64,000 nucleotides of DNA from Afifella marina DSM 2698 (GCF_900102695.1 NZ_FMVW01000001.1:434001-498000); one strand, 5' to 3'; positions 10,270 to 19,908 are shown, counted from the first letter of the stretch. The notes: generated by a model not told the origin, from the sequence alone. Numbers and translations: made by a program.

Positions 10270-10860
10270 GTGCGTCCCTCCTTTCCCATCCCTGCCGTCT
10301 CGCTCCTTGCCGCACTGTCCATGTCGTTCCTGCTCGCCGGCTGTCTCGGCGGTTTGGGCTTCGGCGGAGGTGCTGAGGAAACCGTGCCCGTCGAGCCCGG
10401 CACCGCCCAGAAAGGCTCCAACGAGATCGACCTCCGCCGTTATCTCGGACCGAGCTATTGCCCGGATCTGCGCATCAAGGCCGACACACAGACCCTGCGG
10501 CGCTACAAGCGCGGCGCCGAAGAAAGCGACGAAAATCTCGTCTGGCAGGGCAGTCTCGGAGAGACCGCGCGCGAATGCCTTTACGATGCGTCCGGCAATC
10601 TGACGCTCAGGATCGGCGTGTCCGGGCGGGTTCTCGCAGGCCCGCAGGGCGGGCAGACGACGGTCGATCTGCCGATTCGCATCGTGGTCGTGAAGCACGA
10701 TGAGGCGGTGCTCACCTCCGAGCTGAAGAAGGTCTCCGTCACCATCGGACCGGAGCTTTCGAGCGTGTTTTCACAGGTTTACGAGGTGACGGTGCCGTCG
10801 CCCGGCAACGACCGCGATTACATCATCTATGTCGGCTTCGACGAGGACTCCAAGCGCTGA
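10270..10860 (+). CDS. Hypothetical lipoprotein
   Basis: Probable secreted, lipid-anchored protein of 196 residues. The start is a GTG; a hydrophobic segment is followed by a lipobox LLAGC at about residues 21-25, then a Gly-rich spacer and a soluble beta-rich domain with two cysteines (YCPDLRI and ARECLYD). The middle contains LRRYKRGAEES and a strand-rich region ending IIYVGFDE. I recognise no enzyme motif. It is transcribed away from ccrM and stands upstream of the glycine riboswitch. Envelope location is inferred from the lipobox; function is unknown. Confidence 0.75.
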   Translation: MRPSFPIPAVSLLAALSMSFLLAGCLGGLGFGGGAEETVPVEPGTAQKGSNEIDLRRYLGPSYCPDLRIKADTQTLRRYKRGAEESDENLVWQGSLGETARECLYDASGNLTLRIGVSGRVLAGPQGGQTTVDLPIRIVVVKHDEAVLTSELKKVSVTIGPELSSVFSQVYEVTVPSPGNDRDYIIYVGFDEDSKR

Positions 10861-10998
10861 GCCAAGCGCATTTTGTTGCGCGTGGCGGCAAAAGGGTGCT
10901 GACAAACGGGTTGGACGCGCGTTGTGCGTTGACTCCGTCGCAGCGATGCCGATGATAAGCGGGGCAGGTCCAGTCGCGGCCTGCCCTGACGATACGCC

Positions 10999-11225
10999 GC
11001 ACGGGAGAGTTTCATCTCAGGCTTCAGGCTTGGTTTGAAACGCCGAAGGAGCAACCGCCCCGGAAACTCTCAGGCCACGGGACCGTGCCGGCGAGCGACA
11101 CTCTGGAAAGCAGCACCGGCTCTCTAATTGTAGGGAGAGTCGGCGGCTCACCGACGGAGTAACCGGCAGAGGTCCATGGCCTCAGATCGGGAATCTCTCA
11201 GGTCCTGCGACAGAGGGGGCGCGGA
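10999..11225 (+). promoter_or_regulatory. Tandem glycine riboswitch
   Basis: Two consecutive glycine aptamers lie ahead of gcvT. Aptamer I (about 10999-11118) contains CGGGAGAG, GCCGAAGGAGCAA, GGAAACTCTCAGG and a closing CTCTGGA. A short linker leads to aptamer II (about 11125-11225) with GGGAGAGT, CCGACGGAGTAACC, AATCTCTCAGGTCC and a closing CAGAGGGGG. These are the conserved blocks of the family. Together with the gcv operon downstream, this is expected to switch expression on when glycine is plentiful. No clear intrinsic terminator follows aptamer II, so control may act on translation of gcvT. Confidence 0.93.
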
Positions 11226-11271
11226 AGGGTCGAAGGTCCGACTGCGTTCGAAGTCTGTTGCGGGAGGTCGT

Positions 11272-12438
11272 GTGGCGACTGATATCAGTGATTTGAAGCG
11301 CACCCCTTTGTTTGAGCTCCATCAGGAGCTGGGCGGGCGCATCGTGCCATTCGCCGGCTATGCCATGCCGGTTCAATACGATGGCATCATCGGCGAGCAC
11401 CATTGGACGCGCGATCGCGCCGGGCTTTTCGATGTCTCCCATATGGGCCAGCGGATCCTGAAGGGCCCCCACCATGAGACCACTGCCAAGGCGCTGGAAC
11501 GTCTGACCCCCGGCGATTTCCAGGGGCTGAAACCCGGCCGGCAGCGCTACACCTTCCTGCTTCTCGACAATGGCGGCATCGTCGACGATTTCATGGCCGC
11601 CCGCCTCGCCGGCGAGGAGGACGAGGGCCGTCTCTTCATGGTCTTCAACGCCTCCCGCAAGGAGATCGACGACGATTATGTGCGCGAGCGTCTGCCGGAC
11701 GGAGTGACGCTCGAGGCGGTCGAAGATCGCGCGCTCCTCGCCCTTCAGGGGCCTGCTGCCGCGGAGGTCTTGAGCGGCCTCTGCTCCGAAGTTGCGGATC
11801 TCACCTTCATGCAGGCCGCACGTGCCGAAATCAGGCTTGGCGATGGCCGTTCCGCAAAAGTGCATCTCTCGCGCTCCGGTTATACCGGCGAGGACGGGTT
11901 TGAAATTTCCGTCGCTGCCGACGAGGCCGAGGCGCTGGCGAGAGCCTTCCTCGCACATGAGGCGGTGAAGCCCATCGGCCTTGGCGCACGCGATTCACTC
12001 CGGCTCGAGGCCGGACTGCCGCTCTACGGTCACGACATCGATGAAACCACGTCTCCGGTCGAGGCGGGGCTGCGCTTTGCCATCGCCAAGGCACGCCGCG
12101 AACGTGGCGACTTTCCCGGTGCCGGCCGCATCCTGGCCGAGCTTTCCGATGGTCCCTCGCGCCGTCTCGTGGGCCTGAAGCCCTCCGGTCGCGCCCCGGT
12201 GCGCGAAGGCGCTCAGATCCTCGGTGCAAGTGATGCCGTCATCGGTGAAGTGACGTCAGGCGGCTTCGGTCCGACCGTCGGAGGCCCCGTTGCGATGGGG
12301 TATGTCGACCGTGCCTATGCCGATCCCGGCACCGAATTGCATCTCGCCGGCCGGCGCGGCGCCGAGCCCGCCGAGGTCGTGCCTCTTCCCTTTGTTCCCC
12401 ACTGCTACCACCGCCCGAAATCAGGAGCCAAGCAATGA
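11272..12438 (+). CDS. gcvT: Glycine cleavage system T protein (aminomethyltransferase)
   Basis: Transfers the methylene group of glycine from lipoyl-H protein to tetrahydrofolate and releases ammonia. The 388-residue protein begins [20 protein letters not shown], has [19 protein letters not shown], the [14 protein letters not shown] block, [12 protein letters not shown], and [20 protein letters not shown], all standard GcvT motifs. The frame is open back to 11176 inside the riboswitch; the GTG at 11272 is chosen because GGGAGG stands 4 bases upstream and the extra residues would be riboswitch RNA. First gene of the glycine-induced operon; it overlaps gcvH by 4 bases. Confidence 0.96.
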   Translation: MATDISDLKRTPLFELHQELGGRIVPFAGYAMPVQYDGIIGEHHWTRDRAGLFDVSHMGQRILKGPHHETTAKALERLTPGDFQGLKPGRQRYTFLLLDNGGIVDDFMAARLAGEEDEGRLFMVFNASRKEIDDDYVRERLPDGVTLEAVEDRALLALQGPAAAEVLSGLCSEVADLTFMQAARAEIRLGDGRSAKVHLSRSGYTGEDGFEISVAADEAEALARAFLAHEAVKPIGLGARDSLRLEAGLPLYGHDIDETTSPVEAGLRFAIAKARRERGDFPGAGRILAELSDGPSRRLVGLKPSGRAPVREGAQILGASDAVIGEVTSGGFGPTVGGPVAMGYVDRAYADPGTELHLAGRRGAEPAEVVPLPFVPHCYHRPKSGAKQ

Positions 12439-12806
12439 CGACCCGCTACAGCAAGGAGCACGAATGGGTGCGCCTGGATGGCGACACGGCCACCATCGGC
12501 ATCACCCCCTTTGCCGCCGAGCAATTGGGAGACGTCGTTTTCGTAGAGCTTCCCGAGAAGGGCAAGACGATCGCCAAGGGCGACGAGGTGGCGGTCGTGG
12601 AATCGGTGAAGGCTGCCAGCGAGGTCTATGCGCCGGTTTCTGGCGAGGTGACGGACGCCAATGCCGCATTGGAGGACGCGCCGCAGACGGTCAATGAGGC
12701 GCCGGAGGGTGATGGCTGGTTCTTCCGCGTCAAGCTCTCCGACAAAAGCGAACTCGACGGTCTCATGGACGAGGCCGCCTACAAGGCTTTCTGCGAGGAA
12801 TTATGA
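12435..12806 (+). CDS. gcvH: Glycine cleavage system H protein
   Basis: Lipoyl carrier that shuttles the aminomethyl intermediate between the P, T and L proteins. The 123-residue protein has the signature EHEWV at the N-terminus and the lipoylation site Lys59 in [20 protein letters not shown]; the C-terminus is the usual [10 protein letters not shown] and [17 protein letters not shown] overlap with gcvT and another 4-base overlap with the OsmC gene indicate translational coupling. Confidence 0.97.
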   Translation: MTTRYSKEHEWVRLDGDTATIGITPFAAEQLGDVVFVELPEKGKTIAKGDEVAVVESVKAASEVYAPVSGEVTDANAALEDAPQTVNEAPEGDGWFFRVKLSDKSELDGLMDEAAYKAFCEEL

Positions 12807-13264
12807 GCAGCTACTACGCAACGATCGAATGGAAGGGCGATGCCGAGGCGGTGCGCGCCAACAAGCATAGCCGTGTTCATGAATGGCATCTCGATGCGGG
12901 CCTCGTCGTTCCGGCCTCGCCGGGACCTGCCGTGTTGCCGGCGGCCGTGATCAAGGAAGATGCCGTGGATCCGGAAGAGGGGCTCGTCGCGTCTCTGTCG
13001 AGCTGCCACATGCTCTTCTTCATCGATCTGATCCGCAAGCACGGCTTCACGCCGGTCGCCTACGAGGACAAGGCCGAGGGCATCCTCGGCGTCTTCGAGC
13101 CGCGCAAGAAGGGTCTGACGAAGATCATCCTGCGTCCGAAGGTGACCTTCGACGGCGACCAGCCGGATCACGCAATGCTCGAAAAAGTGCACGAGCAGGC
13201 ACACGAGCTCTGCTTCATCGGCAATTCTCTGAAGTCGGAAATCGTCGTCGATTTCCGCGAGTGA
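12803..13264 (+). CDS. OsmC/Ohr-family peroxide-reducing protein
   Basis: Thiol-dependent peroxidase family protein that usually reduces organic hydroperoxides. The 153 residues contain the two family cysteines, Cys68 in [10 protein letters not shown] and Cys137 in [10 protein letters not shown], and the ALVASLSSC-type helix start that forms the active site. The start codon overlaps the gcvH stop by 4 bases, so it is translated as part of the glycine cleavage operon, sitting between gcvH and gcvPA. That location is unexpected for a peroxide defence enzyme. A link to lipoyl redox chemistry is possible (OsmC/Ohr enzymes can use lipoylated partners as reductant) but is only an inference here. 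Confidence 0.87.
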   Translation: MSSYYATIEWKGDAEAVRANKHSRVHEWHLDAGLVVPASPGPAVLPAAVIKEDAVDPEEGLVASLSSCHMLFFIDLIRKHGFTPVAYEDKAEGILGVFEPRKKGLTKIILRPKVTFDGDQPDHAMLEKVHEQAHELCFIGNSLKSEIVVDFRE

Positions 13265-13296
13265 GGCGTCGTTGACGTCACGCTTCCACGCCTTGT

Positions 13297-13316
13297 CCCG
13301 CCCCTTCTGGGGCGGG
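13297..13316 (+). other. GC-rich perfect hairpin inside the gcv operon
   Basis: CCCGCCCC and GGGGCGGG form a perfect 8-bp stem around a TTCT loop between the OsmC gene and gcvPA. No T-run follows, so it is not a standard terminator. It could protect or process the mRNA and uncouple the T-H-OsmC half from the P half. Confidence 0.5.
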
Positions 13317-13354
13317 CTCTCTGGCTCTCCCCGCCACTAAGTTTCGGGTTCCAT

Positions 13355-14695
13355 ATGCGCTATCTCCCCCATACCGATCAGGACCGCGCCGACATGCTGC
13401 GCGTGATCGGCGTCGAAACCATCGACGAATTGTTTCGCGATGTTCCGGCCGACAAGCTTTTGAAAGAGGCTGTCGATCTGCCGCGACACAAGAGCGAGAT
13501 GGAAGTCGCCCGGCTGATGCGCCGGCTTGCCGCAAAAAATCGTGCAGCCGGTGACGGACCCTTTTTCCTCGGCGCAGGCGCCTATCACCATCACGTGCCG
13601 GCGAGCGTCGATCACATCATCCAGCGCTCGGAATATCTGACCTCCTACACGCCCTATCAGCCGGAGATCAGCCAGGGCACGCTGCAGACCCTGTTCGAAT
13701 TCCAGACCCAGGTTGCCGAATTGACCGGCACCGAGGTCGCCAACGCCTCCATGTATGATGGCTCCACGGCGACGGCTGAGGCCGTGCTGATGGCCTGCCG
13801 CGTGACGAAGCGCTCCAAGGCGGTTCTTTCCGGCGGTTTGCATCCGCAATATCGCGAGGTCGTCGAGACGCTCGCCAATATGGAAGACGACGAATGCATC
13901 TCGCTGCCGCCTGACCCGAAGGGAGGCGAGGATCTCCTTGCCGAGATCAGCGAAGATGTCGCCTGCGTCGTGGTTCAGTCGCCGTCTTTCTACGGCCAGC
14001 TCATCGACCTGAAGCCGCTTGCTGTGCGCTGCCGCGAAAAGGGCGTGCTTCTCATCTCCGTCTTCACCGAGGTCGTGTCTCTCGGTCTGATCGAGCCGCC
14101 GGGCGCACAGGGCGCCGACATTGTCGTCGGCGAGGGACAGTCGATCGGCAACGCGCTTTCCTTCGGCGGGCCTTATGTCGGTCTCTTTGCGACGAAGCAG
14201 AAATACATCCGCCAGATGCCCGGTCGTCTCTGCGGTGAGACCCGTGACCGGGAAGGCAAGCGCGGTTATGTGCTGACGCTCAACACCCGCGAGCAGCATA
14301 TCCGCCGCGACAAGGCGACATCCAATATCTGCACCAATTCCGGCCTCTGTGCTCTCGCTTTCACGGCGCATATGACGCTGCTCGGCGGCGATGGCTTGAG
14401 GAAGCTCGCTCTGCGCAACCATGAGCGCGCCTGCCGTCTCGCCGATGCGCTCGGTGCCATTTCGGGCGTCGAGGTCGTCAACGAGAGCTTCTTCAACGAG
14501 TTTAGCATCCGTGTCCCGGGCGATGCGGCCGCTCTCGTGGAAAAGCTCGCCGATGCCGGCATCGTCGCGGGCCTGCCCGTGTCGCGGCTCGAACCCGATT
14601 GCGGCCTCGACGATCTCATCGTCGTCGCCGCGACCGAGACAGCCACGGACGATGACATCGCCGCCTACGCCTCGGCCCTCGCGGCGGCGCTTTGA
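13355..14695 (+). CDS. gcvPA: Glycine dehydrogenase (decarboxylating) subunit 1
   Basis: N-terminal half of the split P protein, the PLP enzyme that decarboxylates glycine and passes the aminomethyl group to GcvH. The 446-residue protein starts [11 protein letters not shown] and contains the [14 protein letters not shown] block, [32 protein letters not shown] and [11 protein letters not shown] segments typical of GcvPA. The PLP lysine is in the partner subunit. The split form is read directly from two separate genes here; gcvPB follows after 64 bases. Confidence 0.96.
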   Translation: MRYLPHTDQDRADMLRVIGVETIDELFRDVPADKLLKEAVDLPRHKSEMEVARLMRRLAAKNRAAGDGPFFLGAGAYHHHVPASVDHIIQRSEYLTSYTPYQPEISQGTLQTLFEFQTQVAELTGTEVANASMYDGSTATAEAVLMACRVTKRSKAVLSGGLHPQYREVVETLANMEDDECISLPPDPKGGEDLLAEISEDVACVVVQSPSFYGQLIDLKPLAVRCREKGVLLISVFTEVVSLGLIEPPGAQGADIVVGEGQSIGNALSFGGPYVGLFATKQKYIRQMPGRLCGETRDREGKRGYVLTLNTREQHIRRDKATSNICTNSGLCALAFTAHMTLLGGDGLRKLALRNHERACRLADALGAISGVEVVNESFFNEFSIRVPGDAAALVEKLADAGIVAGLPVSRLEPDCGLDDLIVVAATETATDDDIAAYASALAAAL

Positions 14696-14759
14696 ACCCC
14701 ATGCGCTGCCTGCTCAGCCGTTGTTTTTCATCGCCGCGCGCGATTTTGGAGACACCTTC

Positions 14760-16334
14760 ATGGTGAATGACGATCATCTTGCCCCGAGCCTCGCGACCCT
14801 GAAGCCGAAGCGGCCGACCTTTTCCGGCAACAAAGCGCTCGAGATTTCCGAGCCGCTCTTGTTCGAGCTCGGCCGCGACGGCGTCTCAGGCGTCGATATC
14901 GAAGAATCTGAGGCCTTCACGCCGCGTCTCGGTGGGCAGGAGCGGCAGGCAGCGCTCGATTTGCCGGCCCTGTCGGAGCCCGAAGCGATGCGCCATTACG
15001 TGCGCCTGTCGCAGAAGAATTACGCCATCGATATGGGGATCTATCCCCTCGGCTCCTGCACCATGAAGCACAATCCGCGCCTCAACGAAGAGATGGCGCG
15101 GCTGCCGGGTTTTGCCGACATTCATCCGTTGCAGCCGGTCGACACCGTGCAAGGCGCGCTCGAGCTCATCCACGAATGCGGCCGCTATCTTTGCACTTTG
15201 ACGGGCATGGCCTCCGTCGCGATGAGTCCGAAAGCCGGCGCCCATGGCGAACTTTGCGGCATGATGTCGGTGAAGGCGGCGCTTGCCGCCCGCGGCGAGG
15301 ATCGTCGCACCGTCCTGGTGCCGGCCTCCGCGCACGGTACCAATCCGGCGACGGCCGCGCTTCTCGGCTTCAAGGTCGTCACCGTTCCTGCCGGCGAGGA
15401 CGGAACCGTGGCCGCCGAGATGGTGCGTGAGATTTGCGCCAAGCATGAAGGCGATGTCGCTGCCTTGATGCTGACCAACCCCAACACCTGCGGGCTGTTC
15501 GAGCCGCAGATCGTGGCGATCGCCGAAGCGATCCACGAGGCGGGGGGCTATTTCTACTGCGATGGCGCCAATCTGAATGCGATTTTGGGCAAGGTGCGGC
15601 CGGGAGATCTCGGCGTCGATGCCATGCACATCAATCTGCACAAGACCTTCTCCACCCCGCATGGCGGTGGCGGCCCGGGGGCCGGCCCGACGGTCCTGTC
15701 GGAGGCGCTCGCGCCGTTCGCGCCGCTGCCGCTGATCGCCAAAACAGAGGCCGGCTACCGTCTCGTCGAGACGGCGGAAGACTGCGAAGAAAAGCCGTTC
15801 GGGCGCATGACAGCCTTCCACGGCCAGATGGGCATGTTCGTGCGCGCCTTCGCCTGGATGCTGTCCCACGGAGCTGACGGCATGCGCCAGGTGGCCGAGG
15901 ACGCGGTGCTCAATGCCAATTACGTGCGGGCCCGCCTTCAGGATCTCATGTCGCTGCCTTTCCCCGATCATCCTTCCATGCACGAAGTTCTTTTCGATGA
16001 GAGCTTCCTGGAGGAGACGGAGGTCACGACGCTCGATTTCGCCAAGGCGATGATCGACGAGGGTTTCCATCCGATGACCATGTATTTCCCCTTGGTGGTC
16101 AAGGGCGCGATGCTGATCGAGCCGACGGAATCGGAAAGCCGCGCCTCGCTCGATCTCTTTACGGCGACGCTGCGCGATCTCGTCATGGCCGCGACTGCGG
16201 GTGACACGTCCCGCTTCGTCGATGCCCCCCGGTTTGCGCCGCGTCGCAGGCTCGACGAGACGAGTGCAGCCCGAAAGCCGGTGCTGCGCTGGACGCCGCC
16301 TTCGGGCGAGGCAGACGCCGAGGCGGCCGAGTAA
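14760..16334 (+). CDS. gcvPB: Glycine dehydrogenase (decarboxylating) subunit 2
   Basis: C-terminal, PLP-binding half of the split P protein. It contains YPLGSCTMKHNPRLNEEMA, VLVPASAHGTNPATAALLGF, MLTNPNTCGLFE, and the PLP lysine in NLHKTFSTPHGGGGPGAGP. The frame stays open far upstream (to 14421) over gcvPA. I place the start at ATG 14760, because TTGGAG lies 8 bases before it and the 524-residue product has the normal family length. The Glu/Ala-rich tail ends 7 bases from the stop of the opposite-strand exporter gene. Confidence 0.96.
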   Translation: MVNDDHLAPSLATLKPKRPTFSGNKALEISEPLLFELGRDGVSGVDIEESEAFTPRLGGQERQAALDLPALSEPEAMRHYVRLSQKNYAIDMGIYPLGSCTMKHNPRLNEEMARLPGFADIHPLQPVDTVQGALELIHECGRYLCTLTGMASVAMSPKAGAHGELCGMMSVKAALAARGEDRRTVLVPASAHGTNPATAALLGFKVVTVPAGEDGTVAAEMVREICAKHEGDVAALMLTNPNTCGLFEPQIVAIAEAIHEAGGYFYCDGANLNAILGKVRPGDLGVDAMHINLHKTFSTPHGGGGPGAGPTVLSEALAPFAPLPLIAKTEAGYRLVETAEDCEEKPFGRMTAFHGQMGMFVRAFAWMLSHGADGMRQVAEDAVLNANYVRARLQDLMSLPFPDHPSMHEVLFDESFLEETEVTTLDFAKAMIDEGFHPMTMYFPLVVKGAMLIEPTESESRASLDLFTATLRDLVMAATAGDTSRFVDAPRFAPRRRLDETSAARKPVLRWTPPSGEADAEAAE

Positions 16335-16341
16335 GGCCGTC

Positions 16342-17115
16342 TCAGGCGAAGAGGAGCGTCGCGCCGCGGCGCAGAAGATCGAGCGCCAGAAGCGATACGG
16401 CCAGGCGGAAGCCAAGGCGGAAGTTCTCCTCCTTGAGCCCCTTGAGGATGCGCGTGCCGAGCGCCGTGCCGATGAAGCCTGCCACGACCATTGCGACGAG
16501 GAACGCCAGCCAGTCGGCAAAGGCGAAGCCGACGGCGACGAACGCCACCACCTTGAAGAGATGCTGCGCCGTCATCATCACGGCATGCGTGCCGATCACC
16601 TGCCTTCGCTCGGCAAGAGCAGGGCCCACGAAAGTGGCGACGAAGGGTCCGGTCGCGCCGAAGAACATGGTGAGGAACGTCGAGAAAAGCCCGACGAAGC
16701 CGAACAGCAGGCGTTGCGCGCCGAGCTTCATGGCCGGCATCTTCGTCCAGATCATGATCAGGATGAAGAGCCCGAGCCCGGTTTTCAAAAGGGCTTCCGG
16801 CAGGGCGACAACGAAGCGGGCGCCGAGGGCCGCCCCGAGAACGCTGCCAGCGAGAAACGGCCAGATCAGGCGCCACTCGGCGTGCCGTCTTTGCAGCAAG
16901 GCCCGACCGGCATTGGAGCCGAGCTGGACAACGCCGTGAACAGGGATAAGTGCAGGCACCGGGAGAGCAAGCCCAAGGGCAGCAAGCATGGCTATGCCGC
17001 CTCCAAGACCGAGAGCCGCTGTCAGGGCTGAGGTGAGGACGCTCGCTGCGATGAGCAGGAGAGCCGGGAGGATGCCGAGACTGTCAGGAATCAGGGCGGA
17101 GAGAAAAGCGTCCAT
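16342..17115 (-). CDS. TauE/SafE-family sulfite exporter-like membrane protein
   Basis: Multi-pass inner membrane protein of the TauE/SafE (DUF81) family, whose characterised members export sulfite or sulfur-containing organic anions. The 257 residues show about eight hydrophobic segments, a GLGGGIAMLAALGLALPVPALIPVH repeat start with the conserved small-residue/Pro pattern, the paired basic loop LLQRRHAEW, and GTHAVMMTAQHLFKV in the second half. It converges on gcvPB and is divergent from pfkB. The substrate cannot be told from sequence. Confidence 0.85.
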   Translation of the reverse strand: MDAFLSALIPDSLGILPALLLIAASVLTSALTAALGLGGGIAMLAALGLALPVPALIPVHGVVQLGSNAGRALLQRRHAEWRLIWPFLAGSVLGAALGARFVVALPEALLKTGLGLFILIMIWTKMPAMKLGAQRLLFGFVGLFSTFLTMFFGATGPFVATFVGPALAERRQVIGTHAVMMTAQHLFKVVAFVAVGFAFADWLAFLVAMVVAGFIGTALGTRILKGLKEENFRLGFRLAVSLLALDLLRRGATLLFA

Positions 17116-17363
17116 TCCACGGGGTCATGAATCTCTGGTCGGCATGCTGTCGTCTCAATGCTTGAGGACGTAAAGTCAGGCCGGGGGATGAAGCTGCGGC
17201 GGCATGCCGCAGAGGACCGGAAGGCCCCGATCCCGCCTTCTTACGGGCTTCAGGCTTTGCCGTCTCCTTAGTGGCGCCGAATTTGCATGGCGGCGACACA
17301 GCTGGTTCAAGGATGCGTGATAAGGCGGCTCGCCGAATCGCGCGGTCTCATGTTGGGGAACTC

Positions 17364-18344
17364 ATGCCTTCAATTGTCACGCTCACCGTCAATCCGACCA
17401 TCGATGACACAAGCGAAGCCGAGCTCGTTCGGCCGGTGCATAAGATCCGCACGCATCGCGGCCGCATCGATCCGGGCGGCGGTGGTGTCAACGTGGCGCG
17501 CGTCGTGCATCGTCTGGGAGGCGACGTCGAAGCAATCGTCTGTCTCGGCGGCGTCACCGGTGCTCTCTTGGACGAGCTTCTGGAGCGCGAGGGGGTCAAG
17601 CGCTCGGTCGTCTCCATCTCCGGTGCGACGCGCATGGCCCATGTCGTTTTCGAGACTGCGACCGGACAAGAATACCGCTTCGTACCCGAGGGCCCGACCC
17701 TGTCGGAGGAGGAGCAGAACGCCTGCTTCAAGCGTGTCGAAGAGACGGAATGCGACTATTTCGTTGCAAGCGGCAGCCTCGCGCCCGGCGTGTCGGAGGA
17801 TTTCTATCCGCGCATCGCCGAGATGGTGACGAAGAAGGGCGCGAAATTCGTGCTCGACACGTCGGGATTGCATCTCAGCCGCACGCTCGCCCGCAACAAC
17901 GTGCTTCTTGCCAAGCCGAGCCTTGGCGAGCTCGGCAGCATCGTTGGCCAGGATCTGCACGGGCCCAAGGCGGCTGCCGTTGCTGCCCGCGAATATGTCC
18001 AGCACGACGGCGTCGGCATGCTCGCTGTGACGCTTGGGAGACATGGTGCTCTTCTGGTGACACCCGAAGAGACGCATTTCTGTCGTCCCCCTGAGGTGAA
18101 GACGCGCTCCGCGTCCGGCGCCGGCGACAGCTTCCTCGCCGCGATGGTGCTTGCCATTTCGCAAGGCAAGGCGCCGGAGGACGCGTTGCGTCTGGCGACG
18201 GCATCCGGTGCGGCCACCGCACTGACGCCCGGCACGGCGCTTTGCTATCCCGAGGACGTGGAGGGCCTTTACGAGGAAATCGCCACGCAGCGCATTTGGC
18301 CCGCCGACGCCCAAAAAGGCGGGCGCCGACGTTCTGTCGCCTGA
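17364..18344 (+). CDS. pfkB: PfkB-type sugar-phosphate kinase (6-phosphofructokinase 2-like)
   Basis: PfkB-family kinase, probably phosphorylating fructose 6-phosphate or a related ketose phosphate. It has the TLTVNPTIDD start, PGGGGVNVARVVHRLGG, EYRFVPEGPTL (compare PfkB of E. coli), ASGSLAPGV, and the catalytic loop TRSASGAGDSFLAAM with the anion-hole GAGD. An in-frame upstream extension to 17271 is rejected: the ATG at 17364 follows GGGGA and gives the usual N-terminus (326 residues). It stands alone, without a PTS or fructose gene. Tagatose-6-phosphate kinase or 1-phosphofructokinase are possible alternatives. Confidence 0.85.
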   Translation: MPSIVTLTVNPTIDDTSEAELVRPVHKIRTHRGRIDPGGGGVNVARVVHRLGGDVEAIVCLGGVTGALLDELLEREGVKRSVVSISGATRMAHVVFETATGQEYRFVPEGPTLSEEEQNACFKRVEETECDYFVASGSLAPGVSEDFYPRIAEMVTKKGAKFVLDTSGLHLSRTLARNNVLLAKPSLGELGSIVGQDLHGPKAAAVAAREYVQHDGVGMLAVTLGRHGALLVTPEETHFCRPPEVKTRSASGAGDSFLAAMVLAISQGKAPEDALRLATASGAATALTPGTALCYPEDVEGLYEEIATQRIWPADAQKGGRRRSVA

Positions 18345-18482
18345 TTAACAGCCCGAAAGCGGACACAAAAAGGAACCAATTGCCTCTTTCCGGACTTGTG
18401 CTGAGGAATGCGGCGCTGCCTCTGTCGCTCAGACAGATCGCCGCGCCCCCCGAGGTTCAAGTTCATTCAAGGAGAGAGGTAC

Positions 18483-18800
18483 ATGTCGCAGGATAAGCTC
18501 GTTTCGAAAGCGTTTGTTTCGGCAGGCTGCATCGGGCTCGCCGCTTTCATGACGATCGCTTATTCTACGATGGGCGAAGCGACCATGGGCGAGGCGGCGG
18601 TCGATCGGACAGCGGCCGCCTCCGTCTCCGAACTGTCGCCCAAGACGCGCGTCGCCAGGGCTTTGGATACGGCTTGCGCCCACGACACATGGCCCAATAT
18701 CACGCCGGGCTGCGAGGCTGGGGAGACGCGCATCAAGGCCGATCGCACCGTCCGCTTCACGCGTCCAAGCGACGTGCGTCTCGCCACCTCGCTCCAGTAA
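18483..18800 (+). CDS. Small secreted protein with a CxxxTWPxxxxxC motif
   Basis: A 105-residue protein with an N-terminal hydrophobic segment (about 10-27) that could be a signal peptide or anchor, then an Ala/Ser-rich linker and the compact motif CAHDTWPNITPGC, whose two cysteines could form a disulfide. The ATG at 18483 is chosen because AGGAGAGAGG precedes it. Proteins with this Cys-x4-Trp-Pro-x-Cys layout are common, uncharacterised small envelope proteins in Hyphomicrobiales, as far as I recall. It follows pfkB and precedes the SleB-like gene. Function unknown. Confidence 0.68.
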   Translation: MSQDKLVSKAFVSAGCIGLAAFMTIAYSTMGEATMGEAAVDRTAAASVSELSPKTRVARALDTACAHDTWPNITPGCEAGETRIKADRTVRFTRPSDVRLATSLQ

Positions 18801-18942
18801 GCGAAGGCACTTGCGCGCCTACGGCGTTCTCGCAAGCCGGGGGCGTTTTTTGCGGGAAAATGTCTTGATCCTAAGCCTTTGTTTACCGCTTTCTGGACAA
18901 TGCGACCATTGAGGCGGCTCGGCGTCGCCTACCGGGTCGCGA

Positions 18943-19674
18943 ATGTTTGTATCTCGTCGTCTTCGCCTGATTTCCTCGTTTTTCTCTCTGGGCGCCGTGC
19001 TGGCCCTGGCCGGCTGCGGTCACTCGCCGCGACGTATGAGCGATTTCGAATGCATGCAGCGCGTCATGTATTTCGAATCCAACCGCTCCAGCCCTGACGG
19101 CATGCTGGCCGTCGGTACGGTGGTGATGAACCGGGTGAAATCGAAGGATTTTCCGAATTCGGTCTGTGCCGTCGTCGGCCAGAAGAAGCAGTTTGCGCCG
19201 GGCGTTCTATCCAAGCCCATGACCGACAGCGGCAAACCGCTTGCGGCCAAGATGGCGAAGAAGGTCCTGCGCGGCGCGCGCCATCCCGGCGTCGGCAAGG
19301 CGCGCTTTTTCCATACCGCCGGCTACAATTTCCCCTACACCAACATGCATTACGTCGTGCTGGCAGGGGGCAACTCCTTCTACGAGAAGCGCAAGGCTTT
19401 GCCTGGCCGGCCGAACCGGCCGCAGGCGGAAGTGATTCTGGCAGCAAAGTTCAACAAGCCGGTTCGTCCTGTGCGCGAAGAATCCCCGGCGCTTCCGGAG
19501 GTGCGGCCCGATCGTCCGATCATGGTCGCCTCGGCGCGACCCGTGGTGGCGCCGCGTATGCCGGTGCCGAGCCAGTCGACGCTGTTTGCTCCCGCTGGTG
19601 GCCCGACCATGGCGCCGGGTGCCCCAGCACCGCGCGCACCGGCGTCGATCGAAGAGCTGATCGCTTTCAACTGA
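18943..19674 (+). CDS. SleB-like cell wall hydrolase, lipoprotein
   Basis: Probable peptidoglycan hydrolase of the Hydrolase_2 (SleB) family. After a signal region the lipobox LALAGC (Cys about residue 25) suggests a lipid anchor. The catalytic domain (about 33-150) has FECMQRVMYFESNRSSPDGM, with the conserved Glu of the YFE motif, VGTVVMNRVKS and ARFFHTAGYNFPY. The C-terminal third is Pro/Ala-rich and probably disordered, perhaps reaching through the wall. In spore formers SleB degrades cortex; in alphaproteobacteria the role is more likely wall remodelling. Confidence 0.82.
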   Translation: MFVSRRLRLISSFFSLGAVLALAGCGHSPRRMSDFECMQRVMYFESNRSSPDGMLAVGTVVMNRVKSKDFPNSVCAVVGQKKQFAPGVLSKPMTDSGKPLAAKMAKKVLRGARHPGVGKARFFHTAGYNFPYTNMHYVVLAGGNSFYEKRKALPGRPNRPQAEVILAAKFNKPVRPVREESPALPEVRPDRPIMVASARPVVAPRMPVPSQSTLFAPAGGPTMAPGAPAPRAPASIEELIAFN

Positions 19675-19908
19675 CGGCGCCTGGTGACAGGGACGCGAGT
19701 CCCACCCCGCGCGAGACCTTTCCTTAATGATACCGACTCGCGCGAGGTCTTAAGCTCTCCGGTGATCCTGGTTGCCAGCTGGATCTAGCAGTCCCGCGGC
19801 GGCTCGGACCGGAGGCCAACTGAGATCGGTTCGCGGCTCGCGCCACCGCCTGTGGCTGTTTCTGAGCCGGCGGCAAGCGCGCTCCGTACGAAGATTGGGT
19901 CGCCTGGC

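Noticed and set aside
11176-11271. N-terminal extension of gcvT into the riboswitch
   Set aside because: These bases form aptamer II; the GTG at 11272 has its own ribosome site.
19700-19755. Near repeats GCGCGAGACCT and GCGCGAGGTCT after the SleB-like gene
   Set aside because: Looked like a terminator at first, but the arms are similar in direct rather than inverted orientation and no T-run follows.
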